DNA from: Thalassolituus sp. UBA1087 | GTDB lineage: Bacteria; Pseudomonadota; Gammaproteobacteria; Pseudomonadales; Oceanobacteraceae | Direction of reading: 5' to 3' | Length of the DNA stretch: 64,000 bases | Assembly (NCBI GenBank): GCA_002314145.1 | Contig: DCCG01000024.1 | Location: 14,619 to 78,618, forward strand | Shown here: positions 1 through 9,129 of the stretch, in pieces | Layout: every line of letters starts with the position of its first letter | Numbering within the stretch: the stretch's first letter is position 1 | The notes under the pieces: generated by a model | Database searches by the model: none | What the model saw: the letters and a program-made list of their open reading frames with translations, nothing else | Told to the model about the DNA's origin: nothing | Program-made: the position numbers and the translations under genes

Positions 1-72
1 CATATGGTAAATAACAACCAAAAGAATTGAAAACCCCTTTGCAATATCTACATATTCTATCCTTTTAGCCAT
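1..72 (-). CDS. Acyltransferase-3 family protein, N-terminal fragment cut by window edge
   Basis: Reading the minus strand from an ATG at 72, all 24 codons to the window edge are open. They encode a start that closely resembles the acyltransferase at 4723-5733: both have a Met-x-x-Arg/Leu lead followed by a D-x-AKG-x-x-ILLVV block and a membrane segment. The peptide begins MAKRIEYVDIAKGFSILLVV. A GGGGTGA stretch lies just upstream of the ATG. It is the next gene of the polysaccharide operon and lies 54 bp downstream of the gene ending at 127. Members of this family O-acetylate or otherwise acylate surface glycans from the inner membrane. Only the N-terminus is visible, so substrate and completeness cannot be judged. 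Confidence 0.75.
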   Translation of the reverse strand, partial: MAKRIEYVDIAKGFSILLVVIYHM

Positions 73-126
73 ACATATCACCCCAAGATCTATTGAAAGT
101 TAAAAATCAAAATTATCAACCTACAT

Positions 127-1155
127 TCAAATCCACTTCCTCACCCGCTTTAAAACCGGCTTTTCAAACAACTGATAACTAAAAAATGACGTTATATAAC
201 AGGCAAAAAGAATAGCGATAACAAACGGAACCTGATTATACGAACCAATATCGGTTACTTTGAATAACAAACCATAAAACGCCATCCAGAAGATATGTGT
301 CAAATACAGCGAATAAGATGAGTCACCAAGAAGCATGAGAATTTTGTGTAACGGTCGAGCATTAACAACCCCCCTCAACATACCACCACAAATAAAGAAT
401 GATGGAAGACCCCACCACAGAAATCTATCCCAGCCATTTAAGCCAATGGTACTACTGAACACCACAAAAAACGGAGATGCAATAATCACAGCGAAGGCAG
501 CCAACATAATCGCATAATGAAAGCCATTTAATCCGCACTTGAGGTACAAGTAAGCGAGAACCATACCCAACACAAACTCAAACAGGACTGGATTTTCAAA
601 GAACCATCCCATATCATTGCCATCCAAAGAAACAGAAAGCATAAAAGCAAAAATCAGGATAATTCCGGTAGCCAACACCGAGGCCAAAGGTTTTTTCAGC
701 AACAAAGTTATACTAAAAACCAGATAAAAGTAAATCTCGTACTCCAAAGTCCAGGCAACAAAAATGATACGATCCTGATCAGGGAACAAAAATATCGATG
801 AAATAATATTGGCGACATCAGGAGTATGGTTGGCAAGAAAGCCCATCGCCATTACAGTCAACATAACTACAAGACATAGCAAATACAGAGGGTAAATCCG
901 AATTATACGATGTTTCAAAAAAGACAAAGGTGTCGGACTATTTATGGATTTAAATGAAGTGTACATCATAATAAACCCACTAATTACGAAAAATATATCT
1001 ACTCCTGCGGCACCGACAAGAATGAGCCAATGCGGCGCGACTTCAGACACTGCTCCCATAGCCATCTCCAGAGTATGATGAACAACGACCATAAATGCCG
1101 CTAAAGCCCTCAAATATTGAATTCCATCTAACTTTCTACCATCAATTATTTGCAT
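127..1155 (-). CDS. Acyltransferase-3 (OafA-like) membrane acyltransferase
   Basis: A multi-pass membrane protein of 342 residues. The N-terminal block LDGIQYLRALAAFMVVVHH carries the conserved R-A and paired His of acyltransferase-3 proteins, and a GVDIFFVISGFIM segment follows, also typical of the family. About ten hydrophobic segments follow. Such enzymes transfer acyl groups, often acetyl, to O-antigen or exopolysaccharide sugars. The ATG at 1155 was chosen over a GTG at 1182 because AGGTG lies 6-7 bp upstream. The gene is AT-rich like its neighbours and sits in the distal part of the minus-strand polysaccharide operon. Family is clear; donor and acceptor are not. Confidence 0.85.
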   Translation of the reverse strand: MQIIDGRKLDGIQYLRALAAFMVVVHHTLEMAMGAVSEVAPHWLILVGAAGVDIFFVISGFIMMYTSFKSINSPTPLSFLKHRIIRIYPLYLLCLVVMLTVMAMGFLANHTPDVANIISSIFLFPDQDRIIFVAWTLEYEIYFYLVFSITLLLKKPLASVLATGIILIFAFMLSVSLDGNDMGWFFENPVLFEFVLGMVLAYLYLKCGLNGFHYAIMLAAFAVIIASPFFVVFSSTIGLNGWDRFLWWGLPSFFICGGMLRGVVNARPLHKILMLLGDSSYSLYLTHIFWMAFYGLLFKVTDIGSYNQVPFVIAILFACYITSFFSYQLFEKPVLKRVRKWI

Positions 1156-1231
1156 TTTTACACCTAATGCTCGGCTCAACACAATACAACTCTATAGCCG
1201 TTCTACAACACAAAGAAACACATACAAACAA

Positions 1232-2317
1232 TTAATCCATTTCAGAAGCATCAAATATAGATTGAACCAGCTCACCCCACTGCCCTGATATTAAGTCAGG
1301 TAAAAATTTCTCCATATGATTTCTTGCTGAGCGGAACAGTAAGTTTTTACTTTCAAAGTCGATATTACTCAACTGTACCAATCTCTCAGCGATTTCATCA
1401 ATATCATCAGGCTCAGCGACAAGCACTGAACTGCCCCCAACTTCCTCGCACACACCACCTCTCGTAACGAGACAAGGCGCTCCATAACTAGCAGCTTCAG
1501 CAATCGGCATACCAAACCCTTCCAGATGACTCATCAAAACAAAACCAACTGTTGTTTTATACAAGCGCTTCAATTCATCATCATTTACATAACCGAGGAC
1601 CACAACACCCTCTGTTTTAGCGGCCTCGATTTTAACCAAATCGGCCCCAGGTTCATCACCGCCGACAAGAAAGTATTGATATCCTTTTTCCGCCAACCCA
1701 GACTTATCAAAAGCCCTGATACTATTAATCTGATTTTTTCTTGATCCCAAACTTCCAGTAGTTAGAAAGAACTTTCCACTTTCCTGAACATCAAAACTTT
1801 CTTCAAACAAGTTCTGTCTTATCGGAATATAGATCACATCCATAGAATTAAAATCATTTCCATATATACGAATAAATTCATCCCTAGTAGCGTAAGAAAC
1901 AAATATCATTCGACATTTTGAATCTTTTATCTTTTCGTAAGCCACCTTATAAAAGTCATGTGTTTTAGGTGCAAAATACTTAGGATGGGTAACAGGACCA
2001 ATATCATGGCACAAAACAATATCTGAAGAAGTTAAGCTATAATTCAAGACCGTCAGAGGATCAAGATGCAATACCGGTTTATCTGGACGCTGTCGCGGCA
2101 CAAGCTCCGAATATAGCGTTCCAGCGATTCGTGACAAATTCTCCCAGTGGTATAATCTACCGTGAACCCGGCGTAAGAAGTCATTTCTAATCTGATGATT
2201 CAGCCTTCCATACACGACCGAACTTACGTAGGGAGCAATTGCAGATATAATATCCTTCCCCAGGAAATACTTACCAGTCCGGTTATTAATTGCTAATGAA
2301 AAATCGACAACCAACAT
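1232..2317 (-). CDS. Glycosyltransferase family 4-like
   Basis: A 361-residue GT-B glycosyltransferase. The C-terminal half carries GSLGSRKNQ (nucleotide-sugar site) and the EGFGMPIAE motif, the E-x7-E signature of GT4 retaining enzymes, near residue 265. The N-terminal half is divergent and acceptor-specific, with no signal peptide, so the protein should act on the cytoplasmic face of the membrane adding a sugar to a lipid-linked glycan. AAGGGAA precedes the ATG. Spacing to neighbours is 45 and 76 bp on the same strand. AT-rich composition suggests it belongs to the variable, exchangeable part of the cluster. The sugar is unknown. Confidence 0.88.
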   Translation of the reverse strand: MLVVDFSLAINNRTGKYFLGKDIISAIAPYVSSVVYGRLNHQIRNDFLRRVHGRLYHWENLSRIAGTLYSELVPRQRPDKPVLHLDPLTVLNYSLTSSDIVLCHDIGPVTHPKYFAPKTHDFYKVAYEKIKDSKCRMIFVSYATRDEFIRIYGNDFNSMDVIYIPIRQNLFEESFDVQESGKFFLTTGSLGSRKNQINSIRAFDKSGLAEKGYQYFLVGGDEPGADLVKIEAAKTEGVVVLGYVNDDELKRLYKTTVGFVLMSHLEGFGMPIAEAASYGAPCLVTRGGVCEEVGGSSVLVAEPDDIDEIAERLVQLSNIDFESKNLLFRSARNHMEKFLPDLISGQWGELVQSIFDASEMD

Positions 2318-2362
2318 AATTCATTCCCTTCAATTAAAAACATTCTTAAAATTTATAGAGAT

Positions 2363-3385
2363 TCACCACTCCTCAACTGAATCATTTTTCCAATTATGTA
2401 GTGAACCTTTCAGATCAAAAGTAAAGCTATAACCATTTTCAATCAAGAATTTCGGAATAATAGTATTATCAACTTTTAACTTTTTTATACGAGCAGGATG
2501 AATTGGCTGCTTGATGCCAAAAACAGAGCTAAGAGATTGAACAACATAAGATGTAATCAGAAGCGCCCGGTAAGGTAATGTTGGCACAAAGCGCTTGACG
2601 CCTGACACCTGCTGAATAGCATCAACGTATTCTTCAAGAGTCGGCGGCTCCGGCAAGCTGAAATTATAGAGCACATACTGCTTGTTATTAATCTCAAGCC
2701 AATCCAGTACCCAGATAAAGGTATTCACCAACTCTTTGACGTAGCCACCGGATTTACGTACGGATTTATTACCAACGTAGCAGAAGTAGCCTTTTTTAAG
2801 GGCGTTGCGCAGGCGAGGTACATTACCGTCTTCATGGGGTCCAAATATTACACCAGGCCGGGCAATAACCAACTGACGATTGCTGCGATCAGCATGCTGC
2901 CAGCCCTCGTGGATTTTTTCTGCTGCGAGCTTAGACGATCCGTATGGTGAGTAAGGAACAACCTGAGATTCTTCGGTTCTGGCAACATCAGCGTGACCGT
3001 ATGGCGCTATACTGCTGGTAAAGACGATTTTGCTGCAGTGTTTGTCTTCTGCAAAGGCGACAACATTGTCTGCACCTTTAATATTAGTTTCGAAGTACTC
3101 ATACGCTTCATGACCTGGCTCCCGGTGCACCGCGGCAAAATTAAAGATAAGATCAACTTTATCTTCATCCAATACCAGACTGTCTCTGACATCCATATAC
3201 TGATATACCACCACACCAGACTCGAATGCCTTATGTACTTCAGGCGTCCAGACTTCTTTACGTGGAGGTTTAATATCAAACAGGTAAATCTTATCTGCCA
3301 GACCATCTTCGATTAATCGATTCAGGGTATATCCACCAATGTAGCCACTACCACCAGTAATAACAACAACCTTAACTCGTTCCAT
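2363..3385 (-). CDS. NAD-dependent epimerase/dehydratase (extended SDR)
   Basis: A 340-residue extended short-chain dehydrogenase/reductase. The N-terminal Rossmann loop reads TGGSGYIGGYT (GxxGxxG), FNFAAVH follows near residue 85, and the catalytic Y-x3-K is in YGSSKLAAEK near residue 150, with a preceding SSIAPYG serine. These match nucleotide-sugar epimerases, dehydratases and reductases that make activated sugars for surface glycans. A strong AGGAGG ribosome site sits 6 bp before the ATG. It lies in the operon between a glycosyltransferase and the flippase. The motifs do not decide which sugar nucleotide it acts on; a 4-epimerase or 4-ketoreductase role is possible. Confidence 0.88.
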   Translation of the reverse strand: MERVKVVVITGGSGYIGGYTLNRLIEDGLADKIYLFDIKPPRKEVWTPEVHKAFESGVVVYQYMDVRDSLVLDEDKVDLIFNFAAVHREPGHEAYEYFETNIKGADNVVAFAEDKHCSKIVFTSSIAPYGHADVARTEESQVVPYSPYGSSKLAAEKIHEGWQHADRSNRQLVIARPGVIFGPHEDGNVPRLRNALKKGYFCYVGNKSVRKSGGYVKELVNTFIWVLDWLEINNKQYVLYNFSLPEPPTLEEYVDAIQQVSGVKRFVPTLPYRALLITSYVVQSLSSVFGIKQPIHPARIKKLKVDNTIIPKFLIENGYSFTFDLKGSLHNWKNDSVEEW

Positions 3386-3466
3386 TTTTAACCTCCTGCC
3401 CGCTCTAAGCTCATAGCACCCACTACCCCTACCCCCACCAAAACCGAAGAATTCATACTGCTTCTA

Positions 3467-4681
3467 TTACACGCCCAACTGCCGAAATTTCCGACCACTC
3501 AAATATCCAAGCAAAACCACCGATTTAAGCATGTATACAGCCACCATAAAGTAACAGAACTCTGAAATCGACAGGTCATATTGATAAACTAACAACCCAC
3601 CAATAGCCAACACCAGTGAGTTAAAGATCTCCATCAAAATAAAGCTTTTGTACTTTTTATTTGCCACCAGATAACTACTCAATACTACAAAGATTACATT
3701 TGCAGGTAAGATGTAAAGCAGTATGGATATCAATTCAATGATCGGCTGCCATTGCAAAGATAAAAAGCGTTCAAAATAATGCAGTATTGGTAGCATAAAG
3801 GATACAAGAATTACGATACCAGCAGCACCAATAAGGGTTTTCGATTTCACACTGCTTAATTTGATTGAATAGCGTATAAAATAAGGCACCAGTATCGCTC
3901 TGGAAACCGCTCCCATCGACTGCATGGCGACTTCGATGGTTTTCTTGGCGTAGTTGTAGACTCCAAGTGACGCCGTACCAAAAGTCAACAGAATCGCCTG
4001 TTGCTCTATATAGTAGAATACCAGCCAACCCCAATTTGTTGTCAGGGAATATTTAAAGCCTTCGCCCACCCAACGGCGATAGACAGAGAAGTCAAACTGA
4101 TAGTTAAGAAGACCTGACTGCAGTATCAGTACAAGAAAAAATCCTATGAAGTTACCAACCAAAAAGCGTATAGCTAATGACTCAAACGCAAGTCCAAGGC
4201 TTGCTGAAACTACAACTGCTATCGCTCCTGCTATAGCTACGACACATTGCAATGCAGCCATTTTTTCAGCCTGGAAATTCACCTTCCACCAGTCCGTTGC
4301 AGCAGCAATAGCAATCCGGGGAATCAGCGACATAGCCAAGATCAACACAAGAGCCGCCACATCAGTTCTGTCAAAAAGGTAGAATACATAACTGAACGCA
4401 AGCTGAACAAGGACCCAGAAGCCACCAACAATCAGTATATAGCCATTAAAAAGACTTTGACTGTGTTCGGTTATTTCCTCCCGAAAGAAACCAACTCCGC
4501 CACCAAGATCAAAAAAAGCATCTGCAGCCACAAAAGCCATCCAGGCTATGGCAAAGACGCCATAGTCTTCTGGCACAAGCCATATGGCCAGTAGCGCAAA
4601 ACTGGCAAAATTAATCAGTTTACTGATCAGCTCTGACGCAGCAATAAGGCTTGTTTTTTTAACCAGAGATTTAGCTTCCAC
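3467..4681 (-). CDS. Wzx-like polysaccharide flippase
   Basis: A 404-residue, highly hydrophobic protein with roughly 12 predicted membrane helices. The N-terminus (KKTSLIAASELISKLINF, then a helix with LVPEDYGVFAIA) is the typical start of the MATE-like oligosaccharide flippase family, in which the L-P/G-x-EDYG-x-F motif is common. Flippases move undecaprenyl-linked oligosaccharide units from the cytoplasmic to the periplasmic leaflet. Its presence with a polymerase-like gene (7801-9129) and several glycosyltransferases supports a Wzx/Wzy-dependent pathway. wzx is the likely role, but the symbol is withheld because these proteins are very divergent. Confidence 0.85.
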   Translation of the reverse strand: MEAKSLVKKTSLIAASELISKLINFASFALLAIWLVPEDYGVFAIAWMAFVAADAFFDLGGGVGFFREEITEHSQSLFNGYILIVGGFWVLVQLAFSYVFYLFDRTDVAALVLILAMSLIPRIAIAAATDWWKVNFQAEKMAALQCVVAIAGAIAVVVSASLGLAFESLAIRFLVGNFIGFFLVLILQSGLLNYQFDFSVYRRWVGEGFKYSLTTNWGWLVFYYIEQQAILLTFGTASLGVYNYAKKTIEVAMQSMGAVSRAILVPYFIRYSIKLSSVKSKTLIGAAGIVILVSFMLPILHYFERFLSLQWQPIIELISILLYILPANVIFVVLSSYLVANKKYKSFILMEIFNSLVLAIGGLLVYQYDLSISEFCYFMVAVYMLKSVVLLGYLSGRKFRQLGV

Positions 4682-4722
4682 GTAGCAGCCTCACACAAAC
4701 GACGACTAAATACATTTGTCTA

Positions 4723-5733
4723 CTATGCATTGTGAGAGATAATCCCTTTAACATTTGATTTATATGCAAACTGAAGAATGGGGTAATTCCTGGAAAACCT
4801 GTAGTACAGATACCATGGAGCAATCCCCATTAGCATGCCAACCAAAAGATGTACAGTTATGTCATCCATACCGAAAAACTTCTGAAGAACTATTCTCGAA
4901 CCGCTTGATGAGATGATATGACCAAGAAATATAATCATTGAGGCTTCCCCGATATTCGCAATCCATCGACTTGCCCCCTTACTTGCTAACAAGATACTGA
5001 AAGACAACACAATCAATATTGAAACCACCGCCAAAAAAATAGAAAATCCACTGTATTCATTAAACTTGTACTCATAAGAAAAAGTAAAAGCATATTGAGC
5101 AAAAATCCCAACAGCGGACAAAAACAACAACCCACTATAGTTTCCAATATTTTTAGCAAGAGCCGTTTGAATTCGCGATACAACCATTCCCATCACAAAG
5201 TAAATAAGATATGCCGAAAGCTTAGCAAGCTCTGTCGATGCAATATCCGCCATTGTAACGTACATACCCGCCGATAAAATCACCATTACCATCAAAGGAT
5301 TCGGAACGAATTTCAAAACCAGCATTGAAACCATCATCATAATGAAGAGGTCATATAGAAACCAAAATTGATCTTTGGCAGGAAAGAGGTCGAATACACC
5401 AGCCCAGGTCACATCAGAATTCCCATTCGTGTAACTTGCCGCAAACACTAGAACCACGCCTTGAATAATCATCCAAAGAAAGTAAGGATAGGCAATAGTG
5501 TCAATCTTCGATAGAACAAAGCTCCCCACACCCTTAGACACGACACTTCTTTCAACAAACATCCCGGACAAAAGGAAAAAAAGCGGCATGTGGAATGTGT
5601 AAATGATATTAAAGATATCACCCCAAATTTCACCCTCTGCTATCCCTGCACGCATCAGTCCGCCAAGGACATGCCCCAACACCACGAGTAAAATGCCAAT
5701 CCCCTTGGCATAATCAACCCACAAATTTCTCAT
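4723..5733 (-). CDS. Acyltransferase-3 family membrane protein
   Basis: A 336-residue multi-pass membrane protein. It opens with WVDYAKGIGILLVVLGHV, the conserved first helix of the acyltransferase-3 group found in surface-polysaccharide O-acetyltransferases, followed by FHMPLFFLLSGMF, another family hallmark. About ten hydrophobic helices are visible. It lies 41 bp downstream-to-upstream from the flippase and 71 bp from the next glycosyltransferase, all on one strand. It is one of three acyltransferases in this locus, and its N-terminus resembles the truncated gene at 1-72, suggesting two related decorating enzymes. Substrate unknown. Confidence 0.85.
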   Translation of the reverse strand: MRNLWVDYAKGIGILLVVLGHVLGGLMRAGIAEGEIWGDIFNIIYTFHMPLFFLLSGMFVERSVVSKGVGSFVLSKIDTIAYPYFLWMIIQGVVLVFAASYTNGNSDVTWAGVFDLFPAKDQFWFLYDLFIMMMVSMLVLKFVPNPLMVMVILSAGMYVTMADIASTELAKLSAYLIYFVMGMVVSRIQTALAKNIGNYSGLLFLSAVGIFAQYAFTFSYEYKFNEYSGFSIFLAVVSILIVLSFSILLASKGASRWIANIGEASMIIFLGHIISSSGSRIVLQKFFGMDDITVHLLVGMLMGIAPWYLYYRFSRNYPILQFAYKSNVKGIISHNA

Positions 5734-5804
5734 ATATACCTCACCAACACAGCTATTGCCTGAATGCTTTTTCAGCCGTATTCATTCCAACCTGCCAATC
5801 ATTT

Positions 5805-6911
5805 TTATAGTAAGTTCGCTTCCAGTTTTTCTTTGATTTTTGATATAAAGACTCTATCGCTGTACTGTTGCGCATGAGCTATGCAAGTTTCTTTCATAGA
5901 CAAACACAGTTCTGGCGTGACCTCTCTGACCTGATTCACCAGAGCATCTGGTGTAGCTTCCTGCATCAACCATCCGGTTTTGCTATCAACGATCGTTTCT
6001 AACAAACCACCTTCAGCCACACCGATGCATGGTTTACCTGCCGACATCGATTCCAGTGGTGACATGCCAAAGTCTTCATCCACCGGGATATAGATAGTTG
6101 CGATACAGTTACCGACCAGATCAAACAACTCTTCGTCTGTTGTCCAGTTAGTAAAGCGTATATTGTCGTAACCTTTCGCCAGTTCCTGCAATGAGTCATA
6201 ATCTGAACCACCGGAAGCGACAACCAGTTTTTTATCCGGCATGTTTTTGAACGCCTCAACAATGGTCGCGATGCGCTTTGCAGGCTCCAGCCTGGCAGTC
6301 GAAAGATAGTAATCTCCCTGGTCAATCCACTTAAAGCGCTCAGTATCAATCGGCGGATTAATCACCACCGAATCAAGACCTATGTAATTCTTTATACGTC
6401 TTTTAACGTTCTCTGAGTTAGCAATAATAAGATCAACATGCTTAAGCGAAGGGCCATAGAGTAATCGTATTAACAGGCACATCATCTTGAATGCCAGCTT
6501 CTTCAGCCCTTTAAACTGCTTTACCTTGAATTCATACAAATCGTATGGCGCACGGGGAATGGTATGGCAATACAGAAAGTTTCTTTTTGCCCGTGCTTTT
6601 TTACGCAGTAACGCCATCGGAGCATATTCACCACTGTATATCGCGTTATCGTAATCGCGCATATCCGGCGGGTTTAACACAAAGGTCAGCATGGTCTTAA
6701 GGGTTTTCCATCCCTTACGGTCATTATAGCCAGTAAGAACTTTAAGTTTGCCACCCTGATTTCTCAGGTCATCATCCGGGAATAACTCAACATCCCGCAT
6801 TCCAACAATTAAATCACAGCCCTCTACACCACGAGTTAGGGTCATAGAAAGTTTCTCTGCCCCGCCGCGTGAGAAAAGATAATCATAGAGTAATGCAGTC
6901 TTATTCTTCAT
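5805..6911 (-). CDS. Glycosyltransferase family 4-like
   Basis: A 368-residue GT-B enzyme. The N-terminus has YLFSRGGAEKLSM, the Gly-rich acceptor-side loop. The C-terminal half shows STARLEPAKR and EDFGMSPLESM, the E-x7-E signature, followed by GKPCIGVAEGGLLETI. It resembles the glycosyltransferase at 9126-10217 (both have an RGGE/RGGAEK loop, CHTIPRAPYD/CHSPMRYVWD and VINPP), so the two are probably related enzymes acting at different steps. Its ATG overlaps the stop of the upstream GT2 gene by 4 bp, indicating translational coupling. It probably acts in the cytoplasm on a lipid-linked acceptor; the sugar is unknown. Confidence 0.88.
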   Translation of the reverse strand: MKNKTALLYDYLFSRGGAEKLSMTLTRGVEGCDLIVGMRDVELFPDDDLRNQGGKLKVLTGYNDRKGWKTLKTMLTFVLNPPDMRDYDNAIYSGEYAPMALLRKKARAKRNFLYCHTIPRAPYDLYEFKVKQFKGLKKLAFKMMCLLIRLLYGPSLKHVDLIIANSENVKRRIKNYIGLDSVVINPPIDTERFKWIDQGDYYLSTARLEPAKRIATIVEAFKNMPDKKLVVASGGSDYDSLQELAKGYDNIRFTNWTTDEELFDLVGNCIATIYIPVDEDFGMSPLESMSAGKPCIGVAEGGLLETIVDSKTGWLMQEATPDALVNQVREVTPELCLSMKETCIAHAQQYSDRVFISKIKEKLEANLL

Positions 6912-7801
6912 TTCCTGGAAAACTCCAATATTCGCGCAGGGTGTGCTTTGCCTGTCAGTAAATCTTTAATGCCCAGTAAATTGCCCTTCAGTCGGCCAAG
7001 CCGATCAACCCATGGCTCTGGCTTTATGCTACGAACCGTATTCGCAATGACACGGCGAAGAATCGAAATAACGGCTAATTTCCAGGGCATGGTCCCCTTT
7101 TTGGCCAGATACCAGGGGTTCACAACCTGTGAATATCCCAGACGCAAGCCCGGACTGCGACCGGCTTTGGTGCCCAAGTGGACACCCAGGCAATAATTCG
7201 AATTAACCACCGGGGCAAAGCGGTCAACTGATGCACTGAAGTCCAGATCTTCAAACCACCCATACAGAGGGAGCTGTTCATCAAAGCGGACATGATTATC
7301 GAGGAGAACGGATGCACGGAATGCCATATTACATCCGTAAGTAGTACCGTGATGCCAGTGTATTGGTTCATCGGGCAGCTTGGCGCCTTCCAGTATGGTA
7401 ATTGCATCGGCAATATCGATACCGCCGGAATTAACACCGTCTGCCAATACCTTTCCGGAGTGCCCTCCTACCTCAGGGTTACGTTCAAACAAAGCAAGCA
7501 CCTGTTCGCAATAGGTCGGGTGCATCAGAAAGTCGTCGTCGAGAAACTGGACAATATCGTCATAACTCAACGCATTAATAATGGTATTACGTTGCGCAGA
7601 TGACCCTGCCGGTCCTGCCAGTACTTTTACTCTTTGCAAAATAGCATCAGGCAACCCAGTTAATTTGATGTCCTTTGCAGCATTTATCGGGCTGAGGTAG
7701 ATAACATCCGGCATTCTGGTTTGATTAACCATATAAGCCAGAGCCTCTGCGAGTATCTGAGGTCGGCCGCAGGTTGCAATACCGATTACAATATTAGCCA
7801 T
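6908..7801 (-). CDS. Glycosyltransferase family 2
   Basis: A 297-residue GT-A enzyme. It starts VIGIATCGRPQILAEAL, the family 2 nucleotide-binding strand, and has a DDDF metal-binding D-x-D motif near residue 92 within IVQFLDDDFLMHP. A later LYGWFEDLDFS segment carries the acidic ED pair usual for the catalytic base. No membrane anchor is evident. It is coupled to both neighbours: it overlaps the next gene by 4 bp and shares one base with the preceding polymerase-like gene. It probably adds one sugar during repeat-unit assembly. Base composition here is less AT-rich than in the genes further downstream. Confidence 0.9.
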   Translation of the reverse strand: MANIVIGIATCGRPQILAEALAYMVNQTRMPDVIYLSPINAAKDIKLTGLPDAILQRVKVLAGPAGSSAQRNTIINALSYDDIVQFLDDDFLMHPTYCEQVLALFERNPEVGGHSGKVLADGVNSGGIDIADAITILEGAKLPDEPIHWHHGTTYGCNMAFRASVLLDNHVRFDEQLPLYGWFEDLDFSASVDRFAPVVNSNYCLGVHLGTKAGRSPGLRLGYSQVVNPWYLAKKGTMPWKLAVISILRRVIANTVRSIKPEPWVDRLGRLKGNLLGIKDLLTGKAHPARILEFSRK

Positions 7802-9129
7802 TATTTGTCCTTCGCCCTGATATTAGCCAGTGCTAACAGAATATAGAAAAATGTTCCCTGAAACGGTGCCGTGGCAGCAGCCATTGCTGGTAGTAACGCC
7901 ACCAAAGCCCCTTTTTTTGCAGCGCTACCTATAGCACTCTGCTCTGTATTTTCAGCGATGAAGGAACCTTTCATAACATATATAACTGCCATGCTATACA
8001 AGGTGACTCCAATCCAACCTACGTTAGACAGTAAAACGATCAGAAGGCTTGATGCTCTGTTGCCGCCAAGACCAACACCAAAGCCATAGGTTTCAAGAAA
8101 GTCTCCCCAGGCCAGAGAATTCCAGCTGAAACGTTCCAAGCCCGAATCGCTGCCCAGTTTATTAAATACCGCAGTATCCAAAACCAGCATAATCTGATCA
8201 TAAAAAAGAATGGACATCAGCAGCGCAACCGACAGACCAGCGATAGCTGTAAAAAATACGACCTTACTGAGATACCCTCGACGTAACTGGCGAATTTCTG
8301 ACAGAGCCACCAAAAGGCCAAACATTGCCAGACCAACATAACCAGAGGTTGACGTCGCCAGAACCACCAGCAACAAAGACGCCGCTGCAACATTGCGACT
8401 GAAATTTGGGCGAAAACCGGCACGATAGAGAAAAAAAGCAAAACAGCCCACTGCAGCGGTAAACGAGCTGAAAGCCGATGTCTCCGGGAAGATACCTGCC
8501 ACACGGCGTACACTGCCAAAGGATTGGTCGACCATGACGTATTCGGCATTTTTGAAAATACTGATTACATCCGGAAAGCCTGCATAAAAGTTGAGAAGAT
8601 CCGCAACGGCGAAAACAACATTAACCACCCCCATCCACAGAAAGGCAGAAGCAAAAATAGTCAGAAAGGATTTATTCACCTGAATCAAAAAACTGACCGT
8701 GAGAAATATAACCATCGCAGCAATTGCATAAATCATCTGGGCTATATGGCCGGTATTAAAGGTTAAGTCTCCGACAAAAACCCCCTCCGCCGAGAAGGTC
8801 AGAATTTTCACTTTCCCGGAAAATACAGTTGGGGCCACAAAGCTAATAAATACAGCAAACAGGCAGTAGGCCGTAAACCACTTTATGGCCTGATTGTTCT
8901 GGATCAGGTACCAGACTCTGTACGAAAACCCCGGAGTGCGGATCAGGTAAAGCAAAAGAAAGGCTAAAAACAGAAATGCAACCTGAATTGGTTTGCCCGC
9001 CAGACTGACGGCAGAAGTTGATATAAACAGCGAAGAAATAACCAGGCTGTACACAAGAAAGCGCACCCCGGCTAACTGACCCCACATTCCCAACAGGGCT
9101 GTTATTACACCCATGATACTGATACTCAT
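7801..9129 (-). CDS. O-antigen polymerase (Wzy)-like membrane protein
   Basis: A 442-residue integral membrane protein with about 11-12 hydrophobic segments and a large loop in the C-terminal half (about residues 200-330). That loop contains GIFPETSAFSSF and GFGVGLGGNRASS, similar to the periplasmic loops of Wzy polymerases and WaaL-type ligases (Wzy_C superfamily). It sits between glycosyltransferases and overlaps the upstream one by 4 bp. With the flippase it would polymerise lipid-linked repeat units in the periplasm. It could instead be a ligase; the second O-antigen-ligase-like protein at 13503-14882 makes the polymerase role more likely for this one. Confidence 0.78.
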   Translation of the reverse strand: MSISIMGVITALLGMWGQLAGVRFLVYSLVISSLFISTSAVSLAGKPIQVAFLFLAFLLLYLIRTPGFSYRVWYLIQNNQAIKWFTAYCLFAVFISFVAPTVFSGKVKILTFSAEGVFVGDLTFNTGHIAQMIYAIAAMVIFLTVSFLIQVNKSFLTIFASAFLWMGVVNVVFAVADLLNFYAGFPDVISIFKNAEYVMVDQSFGSVRRVAGIFPETSAFSSFTAAVGCFAFFLYRAGFRPNFSRNVAAASLLLVVLATSTSGYVGLAMFGLLVALSEIRQLRRGYLSKVVFFTAIAGLSVALLMSILFYDQIMLVLDTAVFNKLGSDSGLERFSWNSLAWGDFLETYGFGVGLGGNRASSLLIVLLSNVGWIGVTLYSMAVIYVMKGSFIAENTEQSAIGSAAKKGALVALLPAMAAATAPFQGTFFYILLALANIRAKDK

